Shown piece by piece: positions 1-5,331 of a stretch of DNA of 5,331 nt. A program made the translations under genes and the position numbers. Source of the DNA: Burkholderiaceae bacterium (GTDB lineage: Bacteria > Pseudomonadota > Gammaproteobacteria > Burkholderiales > Burkholderiaceae_D); assembly GCA_031261905.1 (NCBI GenBank), contig JAISIS010000031.1, positions 1-5,331 of the forward strand, written 5' to 3'. Every line of letters begins with the position of its first letter. The stretch's first letter is position 1. The notes beneath the pieces are model-generated. The model saw only the letters and a program-made list of their open reading frames with translations, was not told the origin of the DNA and searched no databases.

Positions 1-22
1 AAGCTGACAGGAGAAATTCATC

Positions 23-190
23 ATGGCTAAAGCAGGCAGAGAGAAGATCAAGCTGGAGTCCACTGCGGGCACCGGGCATTTCTACACCACCACCAAGAAC
101 AAACGCACTACACCGGACAAACTCGAAATCATCAAGTTCGACCCAAAGGCGCGTAAACACGTCCCTTACAAGGAAGCCAAAATCAAGTAA
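23..190 (+). CDS. rpmG: 50S ribosomal protein L33
   Basis: This gene encodes a 55-residue basic protein of the large ribosomal subunit. The start [20 protein letters not shown], the central [11 protein letters not shown] block and the end [11 protein letters not shown] match bacterial L33 along its whole length, and 55 residues is the usual proteobacterial size. There are no cysteines, so it is the zinc-independent (C-minus) form rather than the CxxC form. The ATG is preceded by AGGAG at 9-13 with a 9-base spacer, which fixes the start. In proteobacteria this gene usually follows rpmB (L28); that neighbour and the promoter would lie upstream of the window. The FAA-hydrolase gene follows in the same direction after 35 bases. 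The gene is too short to appear in a long-ORF scan, but identification is firm because the similarity runs from end to end. Confidence 0.97.
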   Translation: MAKAGREKIKLESTAGTGHFYTTTKNKRTTPDKLEIIKFDPKARKHVPYKEAKIK

Positions 191-206
191 GCGGCAACTT
201 TGCCGC
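191..206 (+). promoter_or_regulatory. Intercistronic hairpin after rpmG
   Basis: GCGGCA at 191-196 and TGCCGC at 201-206 are perfect inverted complements around a four-base loop (ACTT). The hairpin begins at the base after the rpmG stop codon and ends a few bases before the Shine-Dalgarno of the next gene. It is followed by ACAACTGG, not by a T run, so it does not look like a normal intrinsic terminator. It could be a 3' stability or processing element that sets high rpmG and lower downstream expression, or a weak attenuator. The pairing is seen directly; the role is inferred. Confidence 0.5.
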
Positions 207-225
207 ACAACTGGAGGAAAACCCG

Positions 226-1080
226 ATGAAACTGGTTCGTTACGGTATGCCCGGCCAGGAAAAGCCAGGGCTGGTGGATAACAGCGGCAATGTCCGCGAT
301 CTTTCCGGGGTGATTGCTGATTTCACTGCGGAACAACTTTCGGATGCGGCACTGGCAAAACTCGCCGCACTGGATCATGGCAAGCTGCCGCTGGTGCCGG
401 GTAATCCCCGTCTGGGCATCCCTGTTGCGCATGTCGGCAAATACATCGCCATTGGCATCAATTACACGGAACACGCCGAAGAAGCCAAGATGCGCCTGCC
501 GAAAGAGCCTATCGTTTTCATGAAGGCTGTCACCTGCCTGTGCGGCGCGACAGACAACATCATTATCCCCAAGGATTCCCAAAAGTCCGACTGGGAAATC
601 GAACTGGGCGTCATCATCGGCAAGAAGGCGCAATACATCACCGAAGAAGAGGCGCTTGACTATGTTGCCGGTTATTGCGTTGCCAACGATCTCTCGGAAC
701 GCGAATTCCAGATTGAGCGCGGCACGCAATGGGACAAGGGCAAGGGATGCGATACCTTTGGTCCGGTCGGCCCCTGGCTGGTAACGCGCGATGAAGTGCC
801 CGACCCGCAAAACCTGGATATGTACCTGGATGTAAATGGCGTACGGATGCAAACCGGCAATACCCGCACCATGATTTTTTCAGTGGCGAAGATTGTCAGC
901 TACCTCAGCCATTTCATGACGCTGCTGCCCGGCGACATAATCGCCACCGGCACGCCGCCTGGTGTCGGCATGGCGAAGGACCCTCAGCAATTCCTGAAAC
1001 CGGGCGATGTGGTCATCGCCGGTGTTGCGGGCCTTGGCGAGCAAAGGCAACAAGTCGTCGCCTGGTCGCGCGAATCATAA
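226..1080 (+). CDS. Fumarylacetoacetate hydrolase (FAH) family protein
   Basis: This 284-residue protein has the typical single-domain FAH layout: a variable N-terminal part (about 1-70) followed by the catalytic fold (about 72-280). Visible motifs are GINYTEHAEE (77-86), where H83 and E86 match the catalytic His/Glu pair of the family; the metal ligands E124 and E126 in DWEIELG, and D155 in ANDLSERE; a WDKGKGCDTFGPVGPW segment (169-184); and TGTPPGVG (241-248). These enzymes use Mg2+ or Mn2+ to cleave or isomerise beta-keto or 2-oxo acids. Close relatives are annotated as ureidoglycolate lyase, 2-hydroxyhepta-2,4-dienedioate isomerase, acylpyruvase or oxaloacetate decarboxylase, and sequence alone does not choose among them. 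No signal peptide is visible, so it is cytosolic. The start has GGAGG at 213-217 with an 8-base spacer. It is co-directional with rpmG, and no promoter is visible in the 35-base gap. The stretch AVTCLCGATDN (101-111) replaces the more common S/N-rich GPND sequence. Confidence 0.93.
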   Translation: MKLVRYGMPGQEKPGLVDNSGNVRDLSGVIADFTAEQLSDAALAKLAALDHGKLPLVPGNPRLGIPVAHVGKYIAIGINYTEHAEEAKMRLPKEPIVFMKAVTCLCGATDNIIIPKDSQKSDWEIELGVIIGKKAQYITEEEALDYVAGYCVANDLSEREFQIERGTQWDKGKGCDTFGPVGPWLVTRDEVPDPQNLDMYLDVNGVRMQTGNTRTMIFSVAKIVSYLSHFMTLLPGDIIATGTPPGVGMAKDPQQFLKPGDVVIAGVAGLGEQRQQVVAWSRES

Positions 1081-1109
1081 TCCAGACATTGTCGCCCTGC
1101 GCTTTCAGT

Positions 1110-2039
1110 TTACTGCGCCTCTTCCACTGGAGCAGGTAATTCCTGCTTCATTGGAACAACCAGCATATCGCACGCCGTCGCGTTGATGGTATTGCGGGTA
1201 ATGCTGCCCAACAGCAGCCTTTCCAGTTGGGAGCGCCCCTGTTTACCCATGATGATCAGGTCAGGGTTGTTCGCGTTGACATAATCCTCAATCACTTTCT
1301 GCGGCTCGCCATACTCGATAACCTGCGATATGCGGCTATCCTTGTCGCCGCCCAGCGAAGCAACCAGTTCCGCCATGGCGGCTTCCGCGCTTTCCTTTGC
1401 CTTCCTTCTGAATTTACCGATGATATCCGATGATACATTGGCGTAATGCATGAGATTTTCATCGGGAATATTGTAGGCGTGCAGCAGGGTTTTCCGTGCT
1501 CTCGGCACCATCATCTTCACCGCCACTCTGGCGGCATACTTTGAGTTTTCGGAGAAATCAATCGGAATCAGCGCGTGCTGATATAAATTATCAGGTCTTT
1601 TCCGGACAATCAGCATTGGAACAGGCGTCACATGCAGAAGTCTGTCCGGCGTATTGCCAATAAAGAAATTTTTGCCGATGCCAGGCCGTTTTGCGCCGGT
1701 GACAATCATGCAGGCGCCGGATTCCCCCGCATAGCGCGCAATTTCAACAGAGGGGCGGCCAAAGAGCACCTTCAGCGAAACATCAATATCAAATTCCTTC
1801 GACAGGCGCTCCATGAGCGGCGCAAAATCTTTTTTCGCCTGCTCCGCCACCAGTTGGTGGCTTCGCTTGTCGCCACCCAGCACCTGATCCACCATACTGG
1901 CAAATTTGGTATCCTGAACGTTGACCAGTTCCACTCCCCGAAAGCCAAAGCGCCTGCAAAGCTTTGCGGCCCTGATTTCCGCCAGCGCGGAGCTTTCCGA
2001 CATATCGCTTGCTACCAGAATGCGCCTGGAATCCTGCAT
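1110..2039 (-). CDS. Tandem-domain universal stress protein (UspA family)
   Basis: This 309-residue cytosolic protein has two Usp domains in tandem (about 5-147 and 154-297), like the UspE type. Each domain opens with a beta strand ending in the Asp that usually contacts adenine (ILVASDMS, D12; ALIPIDFS, D161). Domain 2 carries a complete ATP-binding motif G-x2-G-x9-G-S (G265, G268, G278, S279). In domain 1 the matching site reads G115-x2-R118-x9-G128-N129, so the second glycine and the serine are lost and that half probably binds nucleotide poorly or not at all. Usp proteins accumulate in starvation, hypoxia or oxidative stress; the client is unknown. The ATG has a strong Shine-Dalgarno (GGAGG, forward positions 2046-2050) six bases away and a good promoter upstream. 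The gene is convergent with the FAH gene across 29 bases, with no clear terminator between them. The C-terminal tail (about 298-309) is acidic and proline-containing. Confidence 0.95.
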   Translation of the reverse strand: MQDSRRILVASDMSESSALAEIRAAKLCRRFGFRGVELVNVQDTKFASMVDQVLGGDKRSHQLVAEQAKKDFAPLMERLSKEFDIDVSLKVLFGRPSVEIARYAGESGACMIVTGAKRPGIGKNFFIGNTPDRLLHVTPVPMLIVRKRPDNLYQHALIPIDFSENSKYAARVAVKMMVPRARKTLLHAYNIPDENLMHYANVSSDIIGKFRRKAKESAEAAMAELVASLGGDKDSRISQVIEYGEPQKVIEDYVNANNPDLIIMGKQGRSQLERLLLGSITRNTINATACDMLVVPMKQELPAPVEEAQ

Positions 2040-2087
2040 GGCATCCCTCCCCGTTACCTTGTTTTCGAACAGCCCGCCTCTTGCCCC

Positions 2088-2116
2088 ATCTTATTTTTTT
2101 CTATTTCTTTTGTAAA
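2088..2116 (-). promoter_or_regulatory. Sigma70-like promoter of the universal stress protein gene
   Basis: Read on the minus strand, TTTACA (2111-2116, one mismatch to TTGACA) and TAAGAT (2088-2093, four of six to TATAAT) are separated by exactly 17 bases of nearly pure A/G-rich sequence. A transcript start near 2081 would give a leader of roughly 40 bases before the ATG, with the strong ribosome binding site at 2046-2050. The spacing and position make this the best promoter in the window. It is predicted by eye only. Confidence 0.6.
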
Positions 2117-2142
2117 CAACTTTCGGGCGTGTCAACTTTCGG
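2117..2142 (-). repeat. Direct repeat next to the Usp promoter (possible operator)
   Basis: The 10-mer CCGAAAGTTG (minus strand) occurs twice, at 2133-2142 and 2117-2126, with a 16-base period. The second copy ends exactly where the -35 hexamer (2111-2116) begins. Tandem half-sites in this position are typical of activator binding next to RNA polymerase. I do not recognise the motif as belonging to a named regulator. The repeat is seen directly; the regulatory role is inferred. Confidence 0.5.
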
Positions 2143-2189
2143 CGGTTCCATCCGGTAACGCCATTTCATGGGAAAGCCGCCGGATGCCT

Positions 2190-2195
2190 TATAAT
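2190..2195 (+). promoter_or_regulatory. Candidate -10 box for the phosphatase-DUF445 operon
   Basis: A perfect TATAAT lies 80 bases upstream of the GTG start of the phosphatase gene, in the divergent intergenic region. No good -35 hexamer lies 16-18 bases upstream (the 17-base position reads CATGGG) and there is no properly placed extended -10 TGn, so the promoter may be weak or need an activator. The predicted start near 2202 gives a leader of about 73 bases. Confidence 0.4.
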
Positions 2196-2249
2196 CAGGG
2201 AGGAAAGCAAAACCGGACATCCGAGGAACGAAACAGCGCAATACGTTTT

Positions 2250-2262
2250 TTACACCATGTAA
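2250..2262. promoter_or_regulatory. Short palindrome TTACA-CCA-TGTAA before the phosphatase start
   Basis: A perfect 5-base inverted repeat with a 3-base centre sits 12 bases before the GTG start of the phosphatase gene and downstream of the candidate -10 box. It could be an operator or a small leader hairpin close to the ribosome binding site. With so few bases it could also be chance. Confidence 0.25.
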
Positions 2263-2274
2263 CCGGAAACGCCT

Positions 2275-2718
2275 GTGATAAACAACATTCTCATTCTTTG
2301 CCTGGGCAATATCTGCAGAAGCCCCATGGCGGAAGGTCTGCTAAGGGAAAGATTTCCCGATAAAATCGTGTCTTCCGCAGGATTGCTCGATATAACGGCT
2401 GACTGGACTGCCGATCCCTCTTCTGTTCGCGTCATGCGTGAACATGGCATTGACATCAGTTCGCACCGCGCGAAAACACTCACCCTGCAAATGGTTGAAG
2501 ACGCCGATCTGATACTGACCATGGAGGAACAGCAAACACGTACGGTTGAATCCCGCTTTCCCGAAGCCAAAGGCAAAGTGATGCGTCTGGGCGAATACGG
2601 CGGCTACGATATTGCCGACCCGTTCAACCGAAGCCTCGAATTCTTCATGGAAACCTATATGCTGATTGAACAGAGCATTGAGCAACTCATCAGCCGCCAA
2701 CCCAATCTGGATCATTAG
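2275..2718 (+). CDS. Low-molecular-weight protein tyrosine phosphatase
   Basis: This 147-residue cytosolic phosphatase has the family's full length and catalytic set: the P-loop C9-LGNIC-R15-S (C-x5-R-S) at the N-terminus and the general acid D115 in ADPFNRS. SAGL (34-37), DADLILTM (76-83) and KVMRLGEY (101-108) are also typical. The overall pattern, including the NNILILCLGNICRSP start, resembles Wzb/Etp-type enzymes, which remove phosphate from tyrosine autokinases that control capsule and exopolysaccharide export. No such kinase or polysaccharide gene lies in this window, so the substrate is unknown and I give no symbol. The start must be GTG at 2275: the catalytic Cys is codon 9, the next ATG lies beyond the P-loop, and TAA at 2260-2262 blocks upstream extension. 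The ribosome binding site is weak (GGAAA, 2265-2269). The stop is six bases before the DUF445 start, so the two are almost certainly co-transcribed. An ArsC-like arsenate reductase role is unlikely given the DPFNRS tail and Wzb-like length. Confidence 0.94.
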   Translation: MINNILILCLGNICRSPMAEGLLRERFPDKIVSSAGLLDITADWTADPSSVRVMREHGIDISSHRAKTLTLQMVEDADLILTMEEQQTRTVESRFPEAKGKVMRLGEYGGYDIADPFNRSLEFFMETYMLIEQSIEQLISRQPNLDH

Positions 2719-2724
2719 GCAAAG

Positions 2725-4008
2725 ATGGATGACCTGTTGCGAAAGCGGCAACTCAACCGCATGAAGCTGATTGCCACCGGGCTGATGCTCCTGATGGTGC
2801 TTATCCTGATTTATTCCCGTCTGCAGCAGGGGCGCGGCATCTGGCACTGGGTGACGGCCTTTTCCGAGGCGGCGCTGGTAGGCGCGCTGGCGGACTGGTT
2901 TGCCGTGGTGGCACTGTTCCGGCATCCGCTGAAGCTGCCGATTCCCCGGACAGCCATCATCCCGGAAAACAAGGAACGCATAGCCGAAAACATGGCGGCA
3001 TTCATCCGGAACAATTTCCTGAGCGCCGATATACTGATGGAACGTATGCGCGCGCTGGAACCTGCGCAACGCATCGGCGCGTGGCTGTCATCACGCGACA
3101 AGGCGGATATGATATCCAGGCAAATCATTCTGGTGCTGGTAAGCGCTCTGGCTTTTATTGATGACCAGCGTGTCGGGCGCATTCTCCGCAATACAATCTA
3201 CAGGCGTCTTGAACAAGCCGATCTGGGTAATCTTGTCGGTCAGCTTCTTGATGTCCTGACGCAAAACGACCAGCACCAGGCACTCCTGAATGAAGGGCTG
3301 AGAAGACTTTCCACCGTTCTGGACGAACCGGACACGCAACGTCAGGTCGCCGCCATTATAATTGAAGTTTCCAGGCGCGAGCATCCCAAACTTCTGGCCA
3401 TGCTGGGTATCGTCATGGATACCAGAGAATTCGGCATGAGGCTTTCCGCCACAATGGTGGAAAGTATGCAGAACTGGCTGCATGATATTGGCCAGGACCC
3501 GGAGCATCCCCGGCGCAAGCAATTTGACTCCGTGGTGGAAAACTTCCTTTCAGGCATGAAGAATGATCCCGTCTACCACCAGCGTGTGGAAAGCTGGAAG
3601 CAGCAATTGCTGACGACACCCGTTGTGGCCGAATATTGCGAGGCGTTATGGATACAACTCCGCCGCTGGCTGCAACAGGATGCCGCCAGGAGCGAGCCGC
3701 GGATGCAGGTAAGGTTCTCTCACGCGCTCCGGCATTTCGGGCGCTGGATGCTTGATAATCCGGAATTATGCGACTCCGTCAATGAACATCTCATCAAGAA
3801 CACCAGTCTTTTATCTGAAGAACTGCGCGCCTCGGTAAGCCGCCATATCGTCAGCACCATTGTTCAGTGGGATGACAAATCACTCGTCAGCGAACTGGAA
3901 CTTACCGTGGGCCGCGATCTTCAGTTTATCCGCATCAACGGTACCCTGGTTGGCGGCATCATCGGCGTCATCCTGCACGCCTTTGTGCTTTGGCTGGGCA
4001 ATTTGTAG
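2725..4008 (+). CDS. DUF445 (YjiN-like) membrane protein
   Basis: This 427-residue inner-membrane protein of unknown function belongs to the DUF445 family; E. coli YjiN is almost the same length. The family signature is visible at both ends: ALADWFAVVALFRHPLKLP (about 54-72) followed by PRTAIIPENKERI, and near the C-terminus ELTVGRDLQFIRINGTLVGG (391-410). Hydrophobic segments lie at about 13-30, 46-65 (less certain) and 403-425. They flank a long, charged, helix-rich middle region (about 80-395) that probably forms a soluble domain. There is no cleavable signal peptide; basic residues before the first helix suggest a cytoplasmic N-terminus. The ATG at 2725 follows the phosphatase stop by six bases, with AGG at 2717-2719 (overlapping that stop codon) as a weak binding site, so translational coupling is likely. 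A second in-frame ATG at codon 13 has no visible binding site. An intrinsic terminator follows the gene. No biochemical function should be assigned. Confidence 0.93.
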   Translation: MDDLLRKRQLNRMKLIATGLMLLMVLILIYSRLQQGRGIWHWVTAFSEAALVGALADWFAVVALFRHPLKLPIPRTAIIPENKERIAENMAAFIRNNFLSADILMERMRALEPAQRIGAWLSSRDKADMISRQIILVLVSALAFIDDQRVGRILRNTIYRRLEQADLGNLVGQLLDVLTQNDQHQALLNEGLRRLSTVLDEPDTQRQVAAIIIEVSRREHPKLLAMLGIVMDTREFGMRLSATMVESMQNWLHDIGQDPEHPRRKQFDSVVENFLSGMKNDPVYHQRVESWKQQLLTTPVVAEYCEALWIQLRRWLQQDAARSEPRMQVRFSHALRHFGRWMLDNPELCDSVNEHLIKNTSLLSEELRASVSRHIVSTIVQWDDKSLVSELELTVGRDLQFIRINGTLVGGIIGVILHAFVLWLGNL

Positions 4009-4012
4009 GCAA

Positions 4013-5331
4013 TCAGATACTGAATGAGCGGGGCGAGCAAGGCGTAACGAAAACGCCCTTTTTAGCCGCGCCTCCTAATCCTTTCACGCCGCCCGAAAGG
4101 CTTATAGCCTGAAAACCGTTTTGCAAGAGGATACGTACGGCAAAGTAACTTGTCCTGCCCAGTTGGCAAACCGCCAGCACCGGCTTGTTCTTATCCAGCA
4201 TACCAAGGCTTTTCCTTAACTGCTGATACGGTATACGGATAGCGCCAGGAAGCGGGTCACTGTCCGCCAGCGATTTTGAGCGTACATCCAGCACCTGGAT
4301 GGCGGGATCATCCGGAATGTAGTGGCTCATCCTGACCAGGCCATCCCGTACATTGGTCGCCGCAAAACCGGCAAGGTTTACAATATCGCGCACTACCCCA
4401 AAAGGCGGTGCGTAAGTCAGCTCAAGATGGCAAAGGTCATCAATAGTCATGCGTCCGATAATCGCCGTTGCCAGCACGTCAATACGCTTGTCCACACCCT
4501 CCTTGCCAACGGCCTGCGCGCCCAGCACAACACCTGTTTCCGGATCCCAGATCAGCTTTAGCGTCATCAGTTCCGCGCCTGGATAATAAGCGGCGTGATG
4601 ATGCCCGTGTACAGTAACCGTATTGTAGTTGCGGCTATCCTTGCTTAAGGCCCATTCCGTCCATCCTGTCCCTGCCGCCATCATGCCGAACAGGCGCACG
4701 ATACTGGTGCCGATGCTTCCCGGATAGGGGCGAGCCAGTTCGCCAAGGAAGATATGGTCGGCAGCCACCCGCCCCTGCCGGTTGGCAGGCCCGGCCAGCG
4801 CGACTGCAAGCTGATTGCCGAAAACACGGTCACGCGTTTGCACGGCGTCCCCTGCCGCGTAAATATCCGGGTCGGATGTTTGCATGAATTCATTGACCAC
4901 GATATGCCCTGAAGCACTCAATGCCAACCCGGCCTTTTGGGCAAGATCGCTATCAGGGTGCACGCCGATGGATAAAACCACCATATCGGCTTCCAGCGTT
5001 TCCCCTGTCGCCAGCACACATTCAAGGAACGCGTCATTCCTGTTTATTGAGGCAAGCTGGTTGGTAAAGCGGCTTTCAATACCATGCGCCCGTAATTCAT
5101 CATGTAATGGCATTACAACCTGGCTGTCAAACTGGCTGAGCACATGCGGATGGCGCTGCACCAGCGTCACCTTAAACCCTTTACGGTGAAGCTGTTCCAC
5201 CATCTCCAGGCCGAGATACCCGCCGCCTGCCACAACCGCGCGCAAACCCGGTTTCGCTACAGCGATGATGCGGTCCATATCCTGGGGAGTACGCAGCGTA
5301 AAGATCACCGGATCATCTTCTCCCGGCACGC
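4013..5331 (-). CDS. CoA-disulfide/persulfide reductase-like flavoprotein with C-terminal rhodanese domain (5' part missing)
   Basis: The gene runs off the right edge; 438 codons are visible, counted from a GTG at 5329 that is most likely an internal Val. The product is a pyridine-nucleotide-disulfide oxidoreductase. Visible in order: an NAD(P)H-binding glycine motif (AGGGYLGLE, 34-42), the second FAD motif TSDPDIYAAGD (151-161), the dimerisation domain with AAYYPGAELMTLKL (246-259) and TYAPPFG (305-311), then a rhodanese domain (about 340-415) with catalytic-loop Cys C388 in VCQLGRTSYFA. Such CoADR-rhodanese fusions reduce CoA disulfide, polysulfide or persulfides with NAD(P)H, the rhodanese Cys carrying sulfane sulfur. 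The N-terminal FAD motif and redox-active Cys that would separate these from NADH oxidases lie outside the window. Unusual points are a His cluster HGHHH (241-245) before the YYPG segment, a CQLGRTS loop where many relatives have CxxGxRG, and a tail of about 25 residues after LSGG (411-414). The stop is four bases from the convergent DUF445 stop. Cytosolic. Confidence 0.9.
   Translation of the reverse strand, partial: VPGEDDPVIFTLRTPQDMDRIIAVAKPGLRAVVAGGGYLGLEMVEQLHRKGFKVTLVQRHPHVLSQFDSQVVMPLHDELRAHGIESRFTNQLASINRNDAFLECVLATGETLEADMVVLSIGVHPDSDLAQKAGLALSASGHIVVNEFMQTSDPDIYAAGDAVQTRDRVFGNQLAVALAGPANRQGRVAADHIFLGELARPYPGSIGTSIVRLFGMMAAGTGWTEWALSKDSRNYNTVTVHGHHHAAYYPGAELMTLKLIWDPETGVVLGAQAVGKEGVDKRIDVLATAIIGRMTIDDLCHLELTYAPPFGVVRDIVNLAGFAATNVRDGLVRMSHYIPDDPAIQVLDVRSKSLADSDPLPGAIRIPYQQLRKSLGMLDKNKPVLAVCQLGRTSYFAVRILLQNGFQAISLSGGVKGLGGAAKKGVFVTPCSPRSFSI
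4041..4063 (+). terminator. Intrinsic terminator of the phosphatase-DUF445 operon
   Basis: GGCGT (4041-4045) pairs with ACGCC (4053-4057) around a 7-base loop, followed by C and a run of five T (4059-4063). An alternative stem, GGGCG (4031-4035) with CGCCC (4054-4058), puts the T run directly after the hairpin. It lies 32 bases after the DUF445 stop, in the right orientation for that operon. On the minus strand no T run follows, so it should not terminate the opposing gene. It falls inside the last codons of that gene. Confidence 0.65.

Noticed and set aside
166..852. Long minus-strand reading frame of 228 codons opposite the FAH-family gene.
   Set aside because: It lies entirely antisense to a strongly supported gene, begins without a ribosome binding site, and its translation shows no recognisable family.
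1081..1109. Possible bidirectional terminator between the convergent FAH and Usp genes.
   Set aside because: No inverted repeat followed by a T run is visible on either strand in these 29 bases.
2131..2136. Minus-strand TTGACA as the -35 element of the Usp promoter.
   Set aside because: It is a perfect hexamer, but 16-18 bases downstream there is no -10-like sequence. The TTTACA/TAAGAT pair with a 17-base spacer fits better; the TTGACA arises partly from the direct repeat.
2149..2186. CATCCGG...GCCGGATG resembling an enterobacterial REP element.
   Set aside because: Only the 7-bp arms match, the loop is 24 bases, the internal REP sequence is absent and there is no second copy in the window.
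1632..2363. Plus-strand reading frame of 243 codons across the Usp gene and the intergenic region.
   Set aside because: Most is antisense to the Usp gene and the end overlaps the phosphatase in another frame. An internal ATG at 2184 has no ribosome binding site, and the protein looks like a random basic sequence.
2341..3069. Minus-strand reading frame of 242 codons opposite the phosphatase and DUF445 genes.
   Set aside because: It spans two well-supported opposite-strand genes, has His/Gln-rich shadow composition and no promoter or binding site.
5327..5329. GTG as the true start of the reductase gene.
   Set aside because: The reading frame starts in mid-protein: the first visible residues match the linker before the NAD(P)H domain, and the FAD-binding N-terminus must lie beyond the window edge.

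Overview
The window looks like an ordinary stretch of a proteobacterial chromosome, most likely betaproteobacterial. The main evidence is a cysteine-free, 55-residue ribosomal protein L33 that closely resembles beta/gammaproteobacterial L33. Dense gene packing, Shine-Dalgarno starts and G+C somewhat above half by eye also fit. The genus cannot be told from the sequence alone. I see no phage, transposon, CRISPR, tRNA or rRNA sequence.

Layout, left to right. (1) Plus strand, 23-1080: rpmG (L33), then after 35 bases containing a compact GC-rich hairpin, a fumarylacetoacetate-hydrolase-family enzyme. The upstream rpmB expected in this kind of cluster would lie outside the window. (2) Minus strand, 1110-2039: a tandem-domain universal stress protein (Usp), convergent with the hydrolase across only 29 bases. 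(3) Positions 2040-2274: a divergent control region with a good sigma70-like promoter for the Usp gene, a 10-bp direct repeat directly against its -35 element, a perfect TATAAT box pointing the other way, and a small palindrome beside the next start codon. (4) Plus strand, 2275-4008: a two-gene operon of a GTG-initiated low-molecular-weight protein tyrosine phosphatase and, six bases later, a DUF445 (YjiN-like) membrane protein. It is closed by an intrinsic terminator at about 4041-4063. (5) Minus strand, 4013 to the window edge: the C-terminal part of a flavin-dependent CoA-disulfide/persulfide-reductase-like enzyme fused to a rhodanese domain. Its last codons lie on top of the terminator of the opposing operon.

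The genes do not form one pathway. Left to right they cover translation, a small-molecule hydrolase/lyase, a stress-responsive nucleotide-binding protein, tyrosine dephosphorylation with an envelope protein, and thiol/sulfane-sulfur redox chemistry. A loose stress/redox theme links the last four, but this is inference. I found no convincing new multi-gene system. The items most worth checking are the repeat-flanked Usp promoter, the coupled phosphatase-DUF445 pair, and the terminator inside the reductase gene together with that protein's unusual C-terminal tail.
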